Shown: positions 1 through 7,915 of the stretch, one piece after another | How the letters are laid out: the number at the start of each line of letters is the position of its first letter | How positions within the stretch are numbered: position 1 is the stretch's first letter | NCBI GenBank assembly: GCA_003485325.1 | Contig: DMZI01000068.1 | Location: forward strand, 35,096 to 99,095 | Direction of reading: 5' to 3' | Length of the DNA: 64,000 nucleotides | Origin: Desulfotomaculum sp. | Lineage (GTDB): Bacteria; Bacillota; Desulfotomaculia; Desulfotomaculales; Nap2-2B | The notes under the pieces: generated by a model | The model's input: the letters and a program-made list of their open reading frames with translations, nothing else | Database searches by the model: none | Told to the model about the DNA's origin: nothing | Program-made: the position numbers and the translations under genes

Positions 1-44
1 TGCAAGTTGATTTTCAGGATAGTTAAAAAGGTGGAGGGATCGGT

Positions 45-638
45 ATGGCAAAGGAAAGAACTGCCGGAATCAACCGGAAAACAAATGAGACTGATATAAA
101 AGTCCTGATGAACATTGACGGCAAAGGGGAGTGCGCTGTCCATACCGGAGTCGGCTTTTTTGAACACATGTTACACTTATGGACTAAGCATGCCTGCTTT
201 GATCTTGAACTGACTTGCAAAGGTGATCTGTTTGTTGATGCCCACCATACTATTGAGGACATCGGTATTTGCCTGGGCAAGGCTATCAGGGATGCCCTTG
301 GCGATAAAGCAGGAATTACCCGTTTCGGGCAGGCGGTCGTACCCATGGATGAGGCCCTTGTAATGACGGCAATAGACATCAGCGGAAGAGGTTATCTGGT
401 CTTCGAAGTTGATTTCCCCTCACACCGTGTGGGCGATTTTGATATCGAACTGGTTGAAGAGTTTTTAAGGGCTTTGGCTGTAAATGGAGGTCTGACCCTG
501 CATATCAGGCAGTTTTCAGGATCAAATTCCCATCATATTTGTGAAGCGGTTTTCAAGTCTTTGGGCCGCGCCTTTCGGGGCGCTGTTTCCTTTGATGAGC
601 GCATAAAAGATATTCCTTCTACAAAAGGTGTAATTTAA
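45..638 (+). CDS. hisB: Imidazoleglycerol-phosphate dehydratase HisB
   Basis: This enzyme dehydrates imidazoleglycerol phosphate to imidazoleacetol phosphate, the sixth step of histidine synthesis, in the cytosol. The 197-residue protein has the usual length of the monofunctional bacterial form, without a fused phosphatase. The duplicated metal-binding motifs are visible: FFEHML at 38-43, DAHHTIED at 65-72, SNSHHICEA near 160-168 and the PSTKG tail at 191-195. The ATG at 45 follows a GGTGGAGGG ribosome site at 30-38. It is the first gene of a his cluster running in the same direction; the 44 bases before it hold no recognisable gene end. Confidence 0.97.
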   Translation: MAKERTAGINRKTNETDIKVLMNIDGKGECAVHTGVGFFEHMLHLWTKHACFDLELTCKGDLFVDAHHTIEDIGICLGKAIRDALGDKAGITRFGQAVVPMDEALVMTAIDISGRGYLVFEVDFPSHRVGDFDIELVEEFLRALAVNGGLTLHIRQFSGSNSHHICEAVFKSLGRAFRGAVSFDERIKDIPSTKGVI

Positions 639-694
639 AAAGATATGTAGATTTGGAAGCTATTTTTTCGAGAGAAAGGTTTAGTGTCTTCTTA

Positions 695-1324
695 GTGATT
701 GCGATTGTAGATTACGGAATGGGAAACTTGCGGAGCGTCCAAAAAGGCTTCGAAAAGGCAGGATGGGAAGCTCAAATAGTCAGTGACGATTTGTCACTGT
801 CCAAATCTTCCGGGATAGTCCTGCCCGGGGTTGGAGCATTCGCCAGGGCTGTTGAGAATCTAAAACGGACAGGCCTGTTTGAGGCAATAATATCTGAAAT
901 AAGCGCCGGGAAACCATTTTTAGGTATTTGCCTGGGGCTTCAGCTGCTTTTTGAGGTCAGCGAAGAGTGGGGACTGACAGACGGGATGGGAATTTTACCC
1001 GGCAGGGTTAAAAAGCTGCCTGATTCGATAAAAGTTCCCCATATGGGTTGGAATCAGGTTTTCTTCAAAAAAGAAAGTCCTTTAATGGAGGGAATCACGG
1101 ACGGCTCGTATTTTTACTTCGTTCATTCATTTTACGTTGAAGCTAAAATTCCGGATCAGATAGCTGGGATTACAGAATACGGACTTAATTTTGCATCAAT
1201 GGTGCAAAGGGACAGTGTTTTTGGAATCCAGTTCCATCCTGAAAAAAGCAGCGCGCTGGGGCTCAGGATTCTTAAAAATTTTGGGAGGTTGGTGGCAGAC
1301 AATGATCGTAATCCCCGCGGTTGA
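695..1324 (+). CDS. hisH: Imidazole glycerol phosphate synthase, glutaminase subunit HisH
   Basis: HisH hydrolyses glutamine and passes ammonia to HisF, which makes IGP and AICAR. It is a class I glutamine amidotransferase of 209 residues with nucleophile Cys79 in GICLG and the His181/Glu183 pair in FHPEK. The reading frame opens upstream at TTG 653, but the family begins at IAIVDYGMGN, so GTG 695 is preferred; the nearest purine-rich site (AAAGG, 674-678) is rather distant and the start is not certain. The end overlaps hisA by 23 bases, suggesting coupled translation. Confidence 0.93.
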   Translation: MIAIVDYGMGNLRSVQKGFEKAGWEAQIVSDDLSLSKSSGIVLPGVGAFARAVENLKRTGLFEAIISEISAGKPFLGICLGLQLLFEVSEEWGLTDGMGILPGRVKKLPDSIKVPHMGWNQVFFKKESPLMEGITDGSYFYFVHSFYVEAKIPDQIAGITEYGLNFASMVQRDSVFGIQFHPEKSSALGLRILKNFGRLVADNDRNPRG

Positions 1325-2030
1325 TTTGCGTGAGGGGAGATGTGTAAGGCTTGTCGAGGGACGGGTGGACAGAGAAACTGTTTATTCGGACGATCCGGTA
1401 GCTATGGCCCGTTTATGGGAATCGCAGGGCGCAAGCTGGCTGCACGTTGTGGATCTTGACGGAGCTTTTACAGGGGGGCTTAAAAACCTTGAAATCATCA
1501 AGGAAATTATAGCAACTCTGAACATTCCAGTAGAGGTAGGCGGCGGTATAAGGGAAATGGCTGCTATTGAAGAATTACTTGATATTGGCGCAAAGCGGGT
1601 TATCTTGGGTACTGCGGCAATTGTCAATCCTGAACTGGTTGCTCAGGCTTCAGCAAAATACGGCGAGGCTATTGCTGTTGGCATTGATGCGAGGGATGGC
1701 AAGGTAGCCATTGAGGGATGGGGTGTGACCTCGGAAAAGGACGCTCTTGAACTGGCCATTCAGATGAAAGCAAGAGGCATAAACCGTTTGATTTTTACGG
1801 ATATAAAACGGGACGGAACTTTGAAAGGGCCTAACCTGGAGGCTACTGAAAAAGTTGCCAGGGTTACGGGACTTAAAATTATTGCTGCAGGCGGGATCTC
1901 TGATATGGAAGATTTAGAAGCCGTATCAAGCCTGGAACATGTAGGGGTAGAGGCGGTTATTACAGGGAAGGCGTTATATACGGGCAGTATTAACTTAAAA
2001 GATGCCCTGGCTTTGATAGAAAAAAGGTGA
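1302..2030 (+). CDS. hisA: ProFAR isomerase HisA
   Basis: HisA performs the Amadori isomerisation of ProFAR to PRFAR. It is a 242-residue (beta/alpha)8 barrel. Catalytic Asp8 (PAVDL) and Asp129 (GIDARDG) are present, with phosphate-binding VGGGIR at 79-84 and the TDIKRDGT segment at 167-173. ATG 1302 is chosen over an earlier in-frame ATG at 1191, because translation from 1191 would add 37 residues foreign to the family. The gene starts inside the end of hisH, nine bases before hisF. Confidence 0.96.
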   Translation: MIVIPAVDLREGRCVRLVEGRVDRETVYSDDPVAMARLWESQGASWLHVVDLDGAFTGGLKNLEIIKEIIATLNIPVEVGGGIREMAAIEELLDIGAKRVILGTAAIVNPELVAQASAKYGEAIAVGIDARDGKVAIEGWGVTSEKDALELAIQMKARGINRLIFTDIKRDGTLKGPNLEATEKVARVTGLKIIAAGGISDMEDLEAVSSLEHVGVEAVITGKALYTGSINLKDALALIEKR

Positions 2031-2039
2031 AGTAAAGGC

Positions 2040-2801
2040 ATGTTAACAAAAAGAATTATACCCTGCCTTGACGTGGCTGAAGGAAGGGTTGTCAAGGGGA
2101 CAAATTTTGTAAATTTGCATGATGCGGGAGATCCGGTGGAACTAGCCGCTTTCTATGATAGCGAAGGAGCCGATGAACTGGTCTTCCTTGATATCAAAGC
2201 ATCAGCCCAGGGGCGCAGGACAATGCTGGATATGGTATACAGAACTGCCGGTGAAGTTTTTATACCTTATACAGTCGGCGGGGGCATCTCTTCCCTGGAT
2301 GATATCCGGGACATTCTAACCGCCGGCGCGGATAAGGTTTCTTTAAACACCGCCGCAATTTTAAATCCGCCGCTGATTGCTGAAAGCGCCGAACGTTTCG
2401 GTACCCAGTGTATAGTAGTGGCTATCGATGCCAAACAGATTGGGACTCAAAAAAAATGGGAAGTATATACACACGGCGGCCGGTATCCGACGGGTATTGA
2501 CGCTGTTGGTTGGGCGGTTAAAGCGGAGAAGCTTGGCGCAGGAGAAATCCTGCTGACAAGCATGGATAGGGACGGGACAAAGGACGGTTATGACATTCCT
2601 CTGACACTTGCTATTGCAAGGGCCGTCCGAATACCTGTTATAGCCTCCGGCGGAGTGGGTACGCTGGAACACCTTGTTCAGGGCCTTGTTGAAAGTGAGG
2701 CTGACGCAGTATTGGCGGCTTCTATTTTTCACTTCGGCGAGTATTCCATTATTCAGGCAAAAGAATATCTGCGTGAAAAAGGTGTGCCGGTAAGGATATA
2801 A
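2040..2801 (+). CDS. hisF: Imidazole glycerol phosphate synthase, cyclase subunit HisF
   Basis: HisF cyclises PRFAR with ammonia delivered by HisH, giving imidazole glycerol phosphate and AICAR. It is a 253-residue barrel homologous to HisA. The catalytic aspartates are Asp11 (PCLDV) and Asp130 (VAIDA), and the TVGGGI and MDRDGTKDGYD phosphate-loop motifs are intact (78-83 and 175-185). The ATG follows AAGGTGAAG closely. AICAR links this step to purine synthesis (purL and purQ lie at 46.7-50.4 kb). Confidence 0.97.
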   Translation: MLTKRIIPCLDVAEGRVVKGTNFVNLHDAGDPVELAAFYDSEGADELVFLDIKASAQGRRTMLDMVYRTAGEVFIPYTVGGGISSLDDIRDILTAGADKVSLNTAAILNPPLIAESAERFGTQCIVVAIDAKQIGTQKKWEVYTHGGRYPTGIDAVGWAVKAEKLGAGEILLTSMDRDGTKDGYDIPLTLAIARAVRIPVIASGGVGTLEHLVQGLVESEADAVLAASIFHFGEYSIIQAKEYLREKGVPVRI

Positions 2802-2824
2802 TATTTTCCGGGGTGAAATAGAAA

Positions 2825-3694
2825 TTGCGTGCTGCAAAAGAATGCCTAGCCTGCCTTGAGGATCTTACGAATCGTACAGCGAGGCTTGCGGTTTCCGATC
2901 CGCAAGAAAGAGAAAAGGTTTTTTTAGAAAGCAGGTCTTTTTTAACTGAAAATTTCTCTTTGGATTTAGTTCCGGCTTATTTGGCCGGTGAGATTCAAAG
3001 GATTGTCCGGACAAAAGGAAAAAATAAAGATCCGTTTGCGGCTGTTAAAGAAAAAGAAATGAGAATAGCAAGGGGGATTGCCGGAGATCTGGGTAATAAA
3101 TTAGAAAACAACCTTGATTCTTTAATTACCTTTGCCGCTCTTGGCAATAGCCTGGATTTTTTTATGGATCCAGACACTTTAAAGGACGAGTTAAGCAAGC
3201 CGGTTGAGTTGACTATTAATGAAGTTAGCAGGTTGCAGTATACTCTGGAATTATTTAACAAGTCTCAGGATCGAAAAAAAATACTCTATTTTGCCGATAA
3301 TACCGGAGAATGTTACTTTGATCTCCCTTTGCTTACTTACCTGGAAAAATATGCTGAAGTTATTTATGTTGTTAAAGAAAGTCCTGTTCAAAACGATCTT
3401 ACATTGCAGGATCTTGATCAGAGCGGCATTAGAGAAAAATTTGATAGAGTAGTTACAACAGGCACTGACAGCCCGGGTCTGGATCTTGACAATGCTTCCC
3501 CGGAATTTTTTAGATTAATTGAACAGGCTGATTTGCTCTTTGCTAAAGGCATGGGATATTACGAAACTTTACCGGAGCTGGATTTATTAAAACCAATGTT
3601 TTTCCTTCTGAAAACAAAGTGCCGCCCCATAGCAAAGTCCCTCAAAGTACCCTTAAACAGTTATGTTGGTTTACTTATTGAAAGTCCTGCTTAG
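2825..3694 (+). CDS. DUF89/ARMT1-like family protein (putative metal-dependent phosphatase)
   Basis: The 289-residue protein matches the DUF89 family, whose characterised members are metal-dependent phosphatases thought to clear damaged phosphometabolites. Visible family marks are an N-terminal Cys pair (ECLAC, Cys7 and Cys10), the ALGNSLDF segment near 105-112, the DNTGE metal/phosphate motif at 158-162 and KGMGYYET at 241-248. The TTG start at 2825 sits ten bases behind a GGGGTG site. It lies between hisF and hisI in the same direction, so it is probably co-transcribed. Its substrate is unknown; a damage-control role for phosphosugar intermediates of this pathway is only an inference from position. 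Confidence 0.72.
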   Translation: MRAAKECLACLEDLTNRTARLAVSDPQEREKVFLESRSFLTENFSLDLVPAYLAGEIQRIVRTKGKNKDPFAAVKEKEMRIARGIAGDLGNKLENNLDSLITFAALGNSLDFFMDPDTLKDELSKPVELTINEVSRLQYTLELFNKSQDRKKILYFADNTGECYFDLPLLTYLEKYAEVIYVVKESPVQNDLTLQDLDQSGIREKFDRVVTTGTDSPGLDLDNASPEFFRLIEQADLLFAKGMGYYETLPELDLLKPMFFLLKTKCRPIAKSLKVPLNSYVGLLIESPA

Positions 3695-3738
3695 AAAAAT
3701 AAATTAACAGTTCATTAAGCCAAAAAAGGGGAGAGCAA

Positions 3739-4410
3739 ATGAAGCCTTTTCAGGTTTTTGAACGTGTCTATCAAATTGGCGGCCCGGACATTACCTCGTC
3801 TGCAGACTGCTGCATATACCTGATCAACGGCGGCAGCGAACTGGCTGTTATTGACACAGGCCTTGGGAAAAGCGTTTCCAAACTGATTAGGAACATTGAG
3901 CAGCTGGGTTTTAACAGCGCAGCTGTGAATTATCTGGTTGCAACTCACGGCCATATAGACCACATCGGCGGGCTGGCTTACTTAAAGGAAACGCTAAATT
4001 CCAGAGTATTGGCCCATGAGCTTGAACTTCCCGCAATCGAAGGGAAAAATATCAGGCGTACAGCGGCAGGAGTTTACGGTGTAAGTTACGAACCTGTAGA
4101 TGTGGATATAGTGATCAGGGGAAATGAGGGCTTTATAGAAATAGGGGACATAAAACTCATCTGCCCGCATACACCCGGGCACACTCCCGGCGGATTATCA
4201 CCCTATCTTGATCTTAAGGGCAAGAGGGTCCTTTTTGGACAGGATATTCATGGGCCTTTTAATCCTGCCTGGGGGTCGGATGTTGCCGCCTGGAAGCAGT
4301 CCCTGAAAAAACTTCTCGACCTGGATGCGGATTTTCTTTGTGAAGGTCATTTTGGTATTTATAAAACGAAAGAAAAAGTAAGGAAATATATAGAAAGTTA
4401 CCTGGATTGA
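3739..4410 (+). CDS. Metallo-beta-lactamase-fold hydrolase
   Basis: A 223-residue soluble hydrolase of the MBL superfamily (glyoxalase II-like branch). The dinuclear metal site is complete: THGHIDHIGG at 69-78, HTPGHTPGG at 144-152, Asp169 in FGQDIHG, and EGHFG at 202-206. It starts at ATG behind an AAAAGGGGAG site and is sandwiched between the DUF89 gene and hisI. A thioester or phosphoester substrate would be typical of the family; nothing in the sequence fixes it. Confidence 0.82.
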   Translation: MKPFQVFERVYQIGGPDITSSADCCIYLINGGSELAVIDTGLGKSVSKLIRNIEQLGFNSAAVNYLVATHGHIDHIGGLAYLKETLNSRVLAHELELPAIEGKNIRRTAAGVYGVSYEPVDVDIVIRGNEGFIEIGDIKLICPHTPGHTPGGLSPYLDLKGKRVLFGQDIHGPFNPAWGSDVAAWKQSLKKLLDLDADFLCEGHFGIYKTKEKVRKYIESYLD

Positions 4411-4445
4411 CAGTTAATAAATTTTAATGAGGGGCTGAATAAAAA

Positions 4446-4772
4446 GTGTCCTTCGATTTAGAAAAATTAAAGTATGACGCTGCCGGTCTAATTCCTGCCG
4501 TTATTCAGGACGAAAAGACCGGCATTGTGCTGATGCTGGGATATATGAATAAAGAGTCTTTGGGCCGGACCCTGGCCTCCGGGGAAACATGGTTCTGGAG
4601 CCGCAGCCGTCAGGAATACTGGAATAAGGGCGCGACCTCAGGCAATATACAAAAGGTGCGGGAGATCTATTACGACTGTGATGCCGACGCGCTTCTGGTC
4701 AAAGTTGATCAAAAGGGAGTAGCCTGTCACGAAGGTGATTTCTCCTGTTTTCACAATCCCTTGCAGTTATAG
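4446..4772 (+). CDS. hisI: Phosphoribosyl-AMP cyclohydrolase HisI
   Basis: HisI opens the purine ring of phosphoribosyl-AMP, the third step of histidine synthesis. The 108-residue protein is the stand-alone cyclohydrolase; no HisE domain is fused. The metal-binding CDADALL segment and the paired cysteines in VACHEGDFSCF are present, as is the WSRSRQEYW motif. The GTG start is supported by a GAGGGGCTG ribosome site. hisE is not visible in this window. Confidence 0.95.
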   Translation: MSFDLEKLKYDAAGLIPAVIQDEKTGIVLMLGYMNKESLGRTLASGETWFWSRSRQEYWNKGATSGNIQKVREIYYDCDADALLVKVDQKGVACHEGDFSCFHNPLQL

Positions 4773-4796
4773 ATTTTAACCGGGATGTGTTTTTTA

Positions 4797-6986
4797 ATGT
4801 CGGACATTTTGAACGGTTTAAATGAACATCAAGCGGAAGCGGTTAAGTATACAAAGGGGCCCCTTCTTGTCCTTGCAGGCGCCGGAAGCGGTAAAACCAG
4901 AGTCCTGACAGCTAAAATTGCTTACCTCTTAAAGGAGATGAGGTTATCCCCGTTTAACATACTGGCGATTACGTTTACCAACAAAGCAGCCAATGAAATG
5001 AGGGAAAGAGTGGCGGCCGCCGTCCCGGATGTTGCAAAGGATATTTGGATACTTACCTTTCATGCCGCATGTGTCAGGATTTTAAGGAGGCAGGCCTTTT
5101 TTTTGGGTTATAACGGGGACTTTGTTATCTACGATGATGCAGACCGGCAGACGCTTCTCAAAGAATGTTTAAAAGAATTAAATTATGATGACAAAAAGTT
5201 TTCGCCAAGGGCTGTGGGAGCGGTTATTTCAAGGGCTAAAAACAATTTAACGGATCCTGAAGAATTTACAGAGCAGGCCCAGGAATATTTCGAGCAAAAG
5301 GTAGCGGAGATATATTCGTTCTACCAAAACCGCTTACTTAAAAACTGCGCTCTTGATTTTGATGATCTGATTATGCAGACAGTGCGGCTTTTCGAACAGA
5401 AACCCAATGTCCTGTCGTATTATCAAAGCAAGTTTCGCTTTATTCTTGTGGATGAATATCAGGACACCAACACAGCTCAGTATGTGCTTGTAAAACTGCT
5501 TTCGGCGGCGCACCGCAATCTGTTTGTTGTCGGTGATCCGGACCAGAGCATTTACGGCTGGCGGGGGGCAAATATCCGCAACATCCTCAATTTTGAGAAA
5601 GATTATCACGACGCCAGAATAATCAAACTGGAACAGAACTACCGCTCAACCCAGGTTATCCTTGATGTAGCTAACGAGGTGATTAGCAACAACAGTTCCC
5701 GGAAAGAAAAGGACTTATGGACTGCTGAAGGCCAGGGAGCGCCTGTAATGCTCTATCTCGGGCCGGATGAACATCAGGAAGCCCAATTTATAGCTGACCG
5801 GATAAGATCAATAAGGGAGCATTCCGGCGCCAATTACAAAGATTTTGCCGTTTTATACCGCACGCATGCAATGTCCCGTGTGGTTGAGGAGATATTTCTG
5901 CGGGAGATGATTCCCTATACCATTATAGGAGGCTTAAAATTTTACGAACGCAAGGAAATCAAGGATTTGCTCGCTTATTTGCGCCTGCTTGTCAATCCTG
6001 CGGATGCGGTAAGCCTTTCCAGAATAATCAATATACCTAAAAGAGGGGTAGGAGAGGCTTCTTTGCGGAGGTTGGCAAACTTTGCTCTTGAACAGAACAT
6101 AACCATTCTTGAAGTTCTGGAGCGGGCTGCAAAAATTCCCGGCCTGACCAGCAAAGTCCGCCAGGCCTGCCTTAGCCTTGCGGGCGTGTTAAATAAGATT
6201 GCCCAGGAAAAAGAAATGATGAGTGTTACAGAGATCACTCAGAAAATTTTACAGCAGACCGGCTATTGGCAGGAACTTATCAGTGAAAACACGGTGGAAT
6301 CGCGGACAAGGCAGGATAACTTAAGGGAATTTATGTCTGTAACAAAGGAGTTTGACAAGTCTGCCGGCCACGGCAGCCTCTCGGCTTTTTTAGGTGAAAT
6401 GGCTCTTTCCAGCGATATTGACTGGTACACAGATACGAGTGACCAGGTAGTGCTGATGACACTCCACAGCGCCAAAGGGCTTGAATTTCCGGTTGTATTT
6501 TTAATTGGCCTGGAAGAGGGTGTTTTTCCTTATTCCCGTTCGCTGGACGAACAATTCGAGCTTGAAGAAGAGCGCCGCCTCTGCTATGTCGGGATAACAC
6601 GGGCCAAGCAGCGTTTGTATCTTTCCCGCTGTTGGCAGCGAACGCTTTACGGTGTAACACGTTTCAACAAGCCTTCACGGTTCCTTGAGGAAATTCCCGC
6701 TCACCTGATTATGTCCGAAGATCCCCTTACTATGGAAATAATACAGCCAAAAACTTATTACAGAGGCCTTGAGACAAAGGAAAGAGTTGTTTCTATACCG
6801 GCAGGACCAGTTACAGCCCCGTATTTTAATCTCGGCGAACGTGTCCGGCACAGCAAATGGGGTATAGGAACAATTGTCGACTTAAGCGGCAAGGGAGATT
6901 CTGCAGAGGTTAAGGTTGCCTTCCCCGATCTGGGCATAAAGACTCTGCTGGTCATTTATGCGCCGTTGGAAAAAGTTTCATCCTAA
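4797..6986 (+). CDS. pcrA: ATP-dependent DNA helicase PcrA (UvrD/Rep family)
   Basis: This is a 3'-5' SF1A helicase for repair, restart and plasmid replication. From ATG 4797 it has about 729 residues. Seen motifs are Walker A AGAGSGKT at 27-34, DEYQDT at 219-224, GDPDQSIYGWRGA from 246, QNYRST, and the late HSAKGLEFP and YVGITRA motifs. The C-terminus carries the Tudor-like segment GERVRHSKWGIGT, typical of PcrA that binds RNA polymerase. An ATG at 4785 is in frame but has no spaced ribosome site. amj and ligA follow, as in many Firmicutes where pcrA and ligA are adjacent. Confidence 0.96.
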   Translation: MSDILNGLNEHQAEAVKYTKGPLLVLAGAGSGKTRVLTAKIAYLLKEMRLSPFNILAITFTNKAANEMRERVAAAVPDVAKDIWILTFHAACVRILRRQAFFLGYNGDFVIYDDADRQTLLKECLKELNYDDKKFSPRAVGAVISRAKNNLTDPEEFTEQAQEYFEQKVAEIYSFYQNRLLKNCALDFDDLIMQTVRLFEQKPNVLSYYQSKFRFILVDEYQDTNTAQYVLVKLLSAAHRNLFVVGDPDQSIYGWRGANIRNILNFEKDYHDARIIKLEQNYRSTQVILDVANEVISNNSSRKEKDLWTAEGQGAPVMLYLGPDEHQEAQFIADRIRSIREHSGANYKDFAVLYRTHAMSRVVEEIFLREMIPYTIIGGLKFYERKEIKDLLAYLRLLVNPADAVSLSRIINIPKRGVGEASLRRLANFALEQNITILEVLERAAKIPGLTSKVRQACLSLAGVLNKIAQEKEMMSVTEITQKILQQTGYWQELISENTVESRTRQDNLREFMSVTKEFDKSAGHGSLSAFLGEMALSSDIDWYTDTSDQVVLMTLHSAKGLEFPVVFLIGLEEGVFPYSRSLDEQFELEEERRLCYVGITRAKQRLYLSRCWQRTLYGVTRFNKPSRFLEEIPAHLIMSEDPLTMEIIQPKTYYRGLETKERVVSIPAGPVTAPYFNLGERVRHSKWGIGTIVDLSGKGDSAEVKVAFPDLGIKTLLVIYAPLEKVSS

Positions 6987-7006
6987 AAGATATATAGTTA
7001 TTTTCT

Positions 7007-7027
7007 GGCAATAATATTATTATTGCC
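7007..7027. promoter_or_regulatory. Perfect 10-bp inverted repeat upstream of amj
   Basis: Arms GGCAATAATA and TATTATTGCC flank a single central T, 16 bases before the amj start. There is no T-run after it, so it does not look like a terminator. It could be an operator or an mRNA hairpin near the ribosome site; no regulator is identified. Confidence 0.4.
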
Positions 7028-7042
7028 TTACATGGGGGTCTA

Positions 7043-7903
7043 ATGAAGCAGCTTTTAATTGTAGCTATTCTTACAACCGTTATTCATATGGTGAACACTT
7101 TAATTTACTCCGTGCGTTTGTCGGGAGTCAGGACCGAGCGGCTGGCCACGGCGTTGTCGCTCTTTCAGGTGATTTTCCTTATTGCCAGCACGGCAAATTT
7201 AATCCAGGCCCCGCTAATGTCCTCGATCGTCGAGCATGCAATAAATAACGGAATTGCCAGGGTTGGCGCGAATGAACTGCTTGGCAGTTCCTTTTACCAA
7301 CACCAGCTGGGCTTGTTAAATACTAAGATAAGGCTTGTAATTCTAGCCGGAACTATAGGCACTATCCTGGGAGGTTTGCTGATCCCGGCGTTTGTTTCGG
7401 TATTTGTAAAGTGGATAATGCTTTTAGAGGGTATTGGTTCAGTTCCGCGCATGCTTTTAGAGGCAATCTTAAGGCCGCGGAAAATTTCTTCCATGACCAG
7501 TAGATTCAGATTGCCAAGCCCGGGCAGATTCAGGGATGCCTTAAGAGAACCTTTAAACATACCCAGGCATTTTTTAATTGCAAACATAATTATCACAGGA
7601 ATCTGGACAACCGGCGTGCTTTCCGCTTTATACGCAGGCGCCCTGATACCTCACTTCAGATCCACAGCTACCCTGATGTCGGGTATTATCAACGGAGTTG
7701 CGGCTGTTTTGGCAGCCACGGTTGTAGACCCGACAGCTGCGCTTATTACGGATCAGGCCATGCGCGGCGTAAGAAAAGAAACAGACGTAAGACAGATGGC
7801 CATCTATCTGGCCTTCACGAGGCTGCTTGGCACAATGTTAGCCCAGGTTATCTTCGTGCCGGCAGCGTTAATTATCCGTGCAGCGGTAGTAATTATAACT
7901 TAG
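7043..7903 (+). CDS. amj: Lipid II flippase Amj family protein (DUF2837)
   Basis: The 286-residue integral membrane protein matches the DUF2837/Amj (YdaH) family, the alternative lipid II flippase that can replace MurJ in Bacillus subtilis. It is strongly hydrophobic with roughly six to seven membrane segments, for example near 5-25, 38-58, 100-125, 180-200, 215-240 and 262-284. The conserved N-terminal region reads TTVIHMVNTLIYSVRLSGVR. The ATG lies behind a GGGGGTC site. It would act in the cytoplasmic membrane in peptidoglycan synthesis. Its stop abuts the ligA ribosome site. Confidence 0.82.
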   Translation: MKQLLIVAILTTVIHMVNTLIYSVRLSGVRTERLATALSLFQVIFLIASTANLIQAPLMSSIVEHAINNGIARVGANELLGSSFYQHQLGLLNTKIRLVILAGTIGTILGGLLIPAFVSVFVKWIMLLEGIGSVPRMLLEAILRPRKISSMTSRFRLPSPGRFRDALREPLNIPRHFLIANIIITGIWTTGVLSALYAGALIPHFRSTATLMSGIINGVAAVLAATVVDPTAALITDQAMRGVRKETDVRQMAIYLAFTRLLGTMLAQVIFVPAALIIRAAVVIIT

Positions 7904-7915
7904 GTGGTGGAAATC

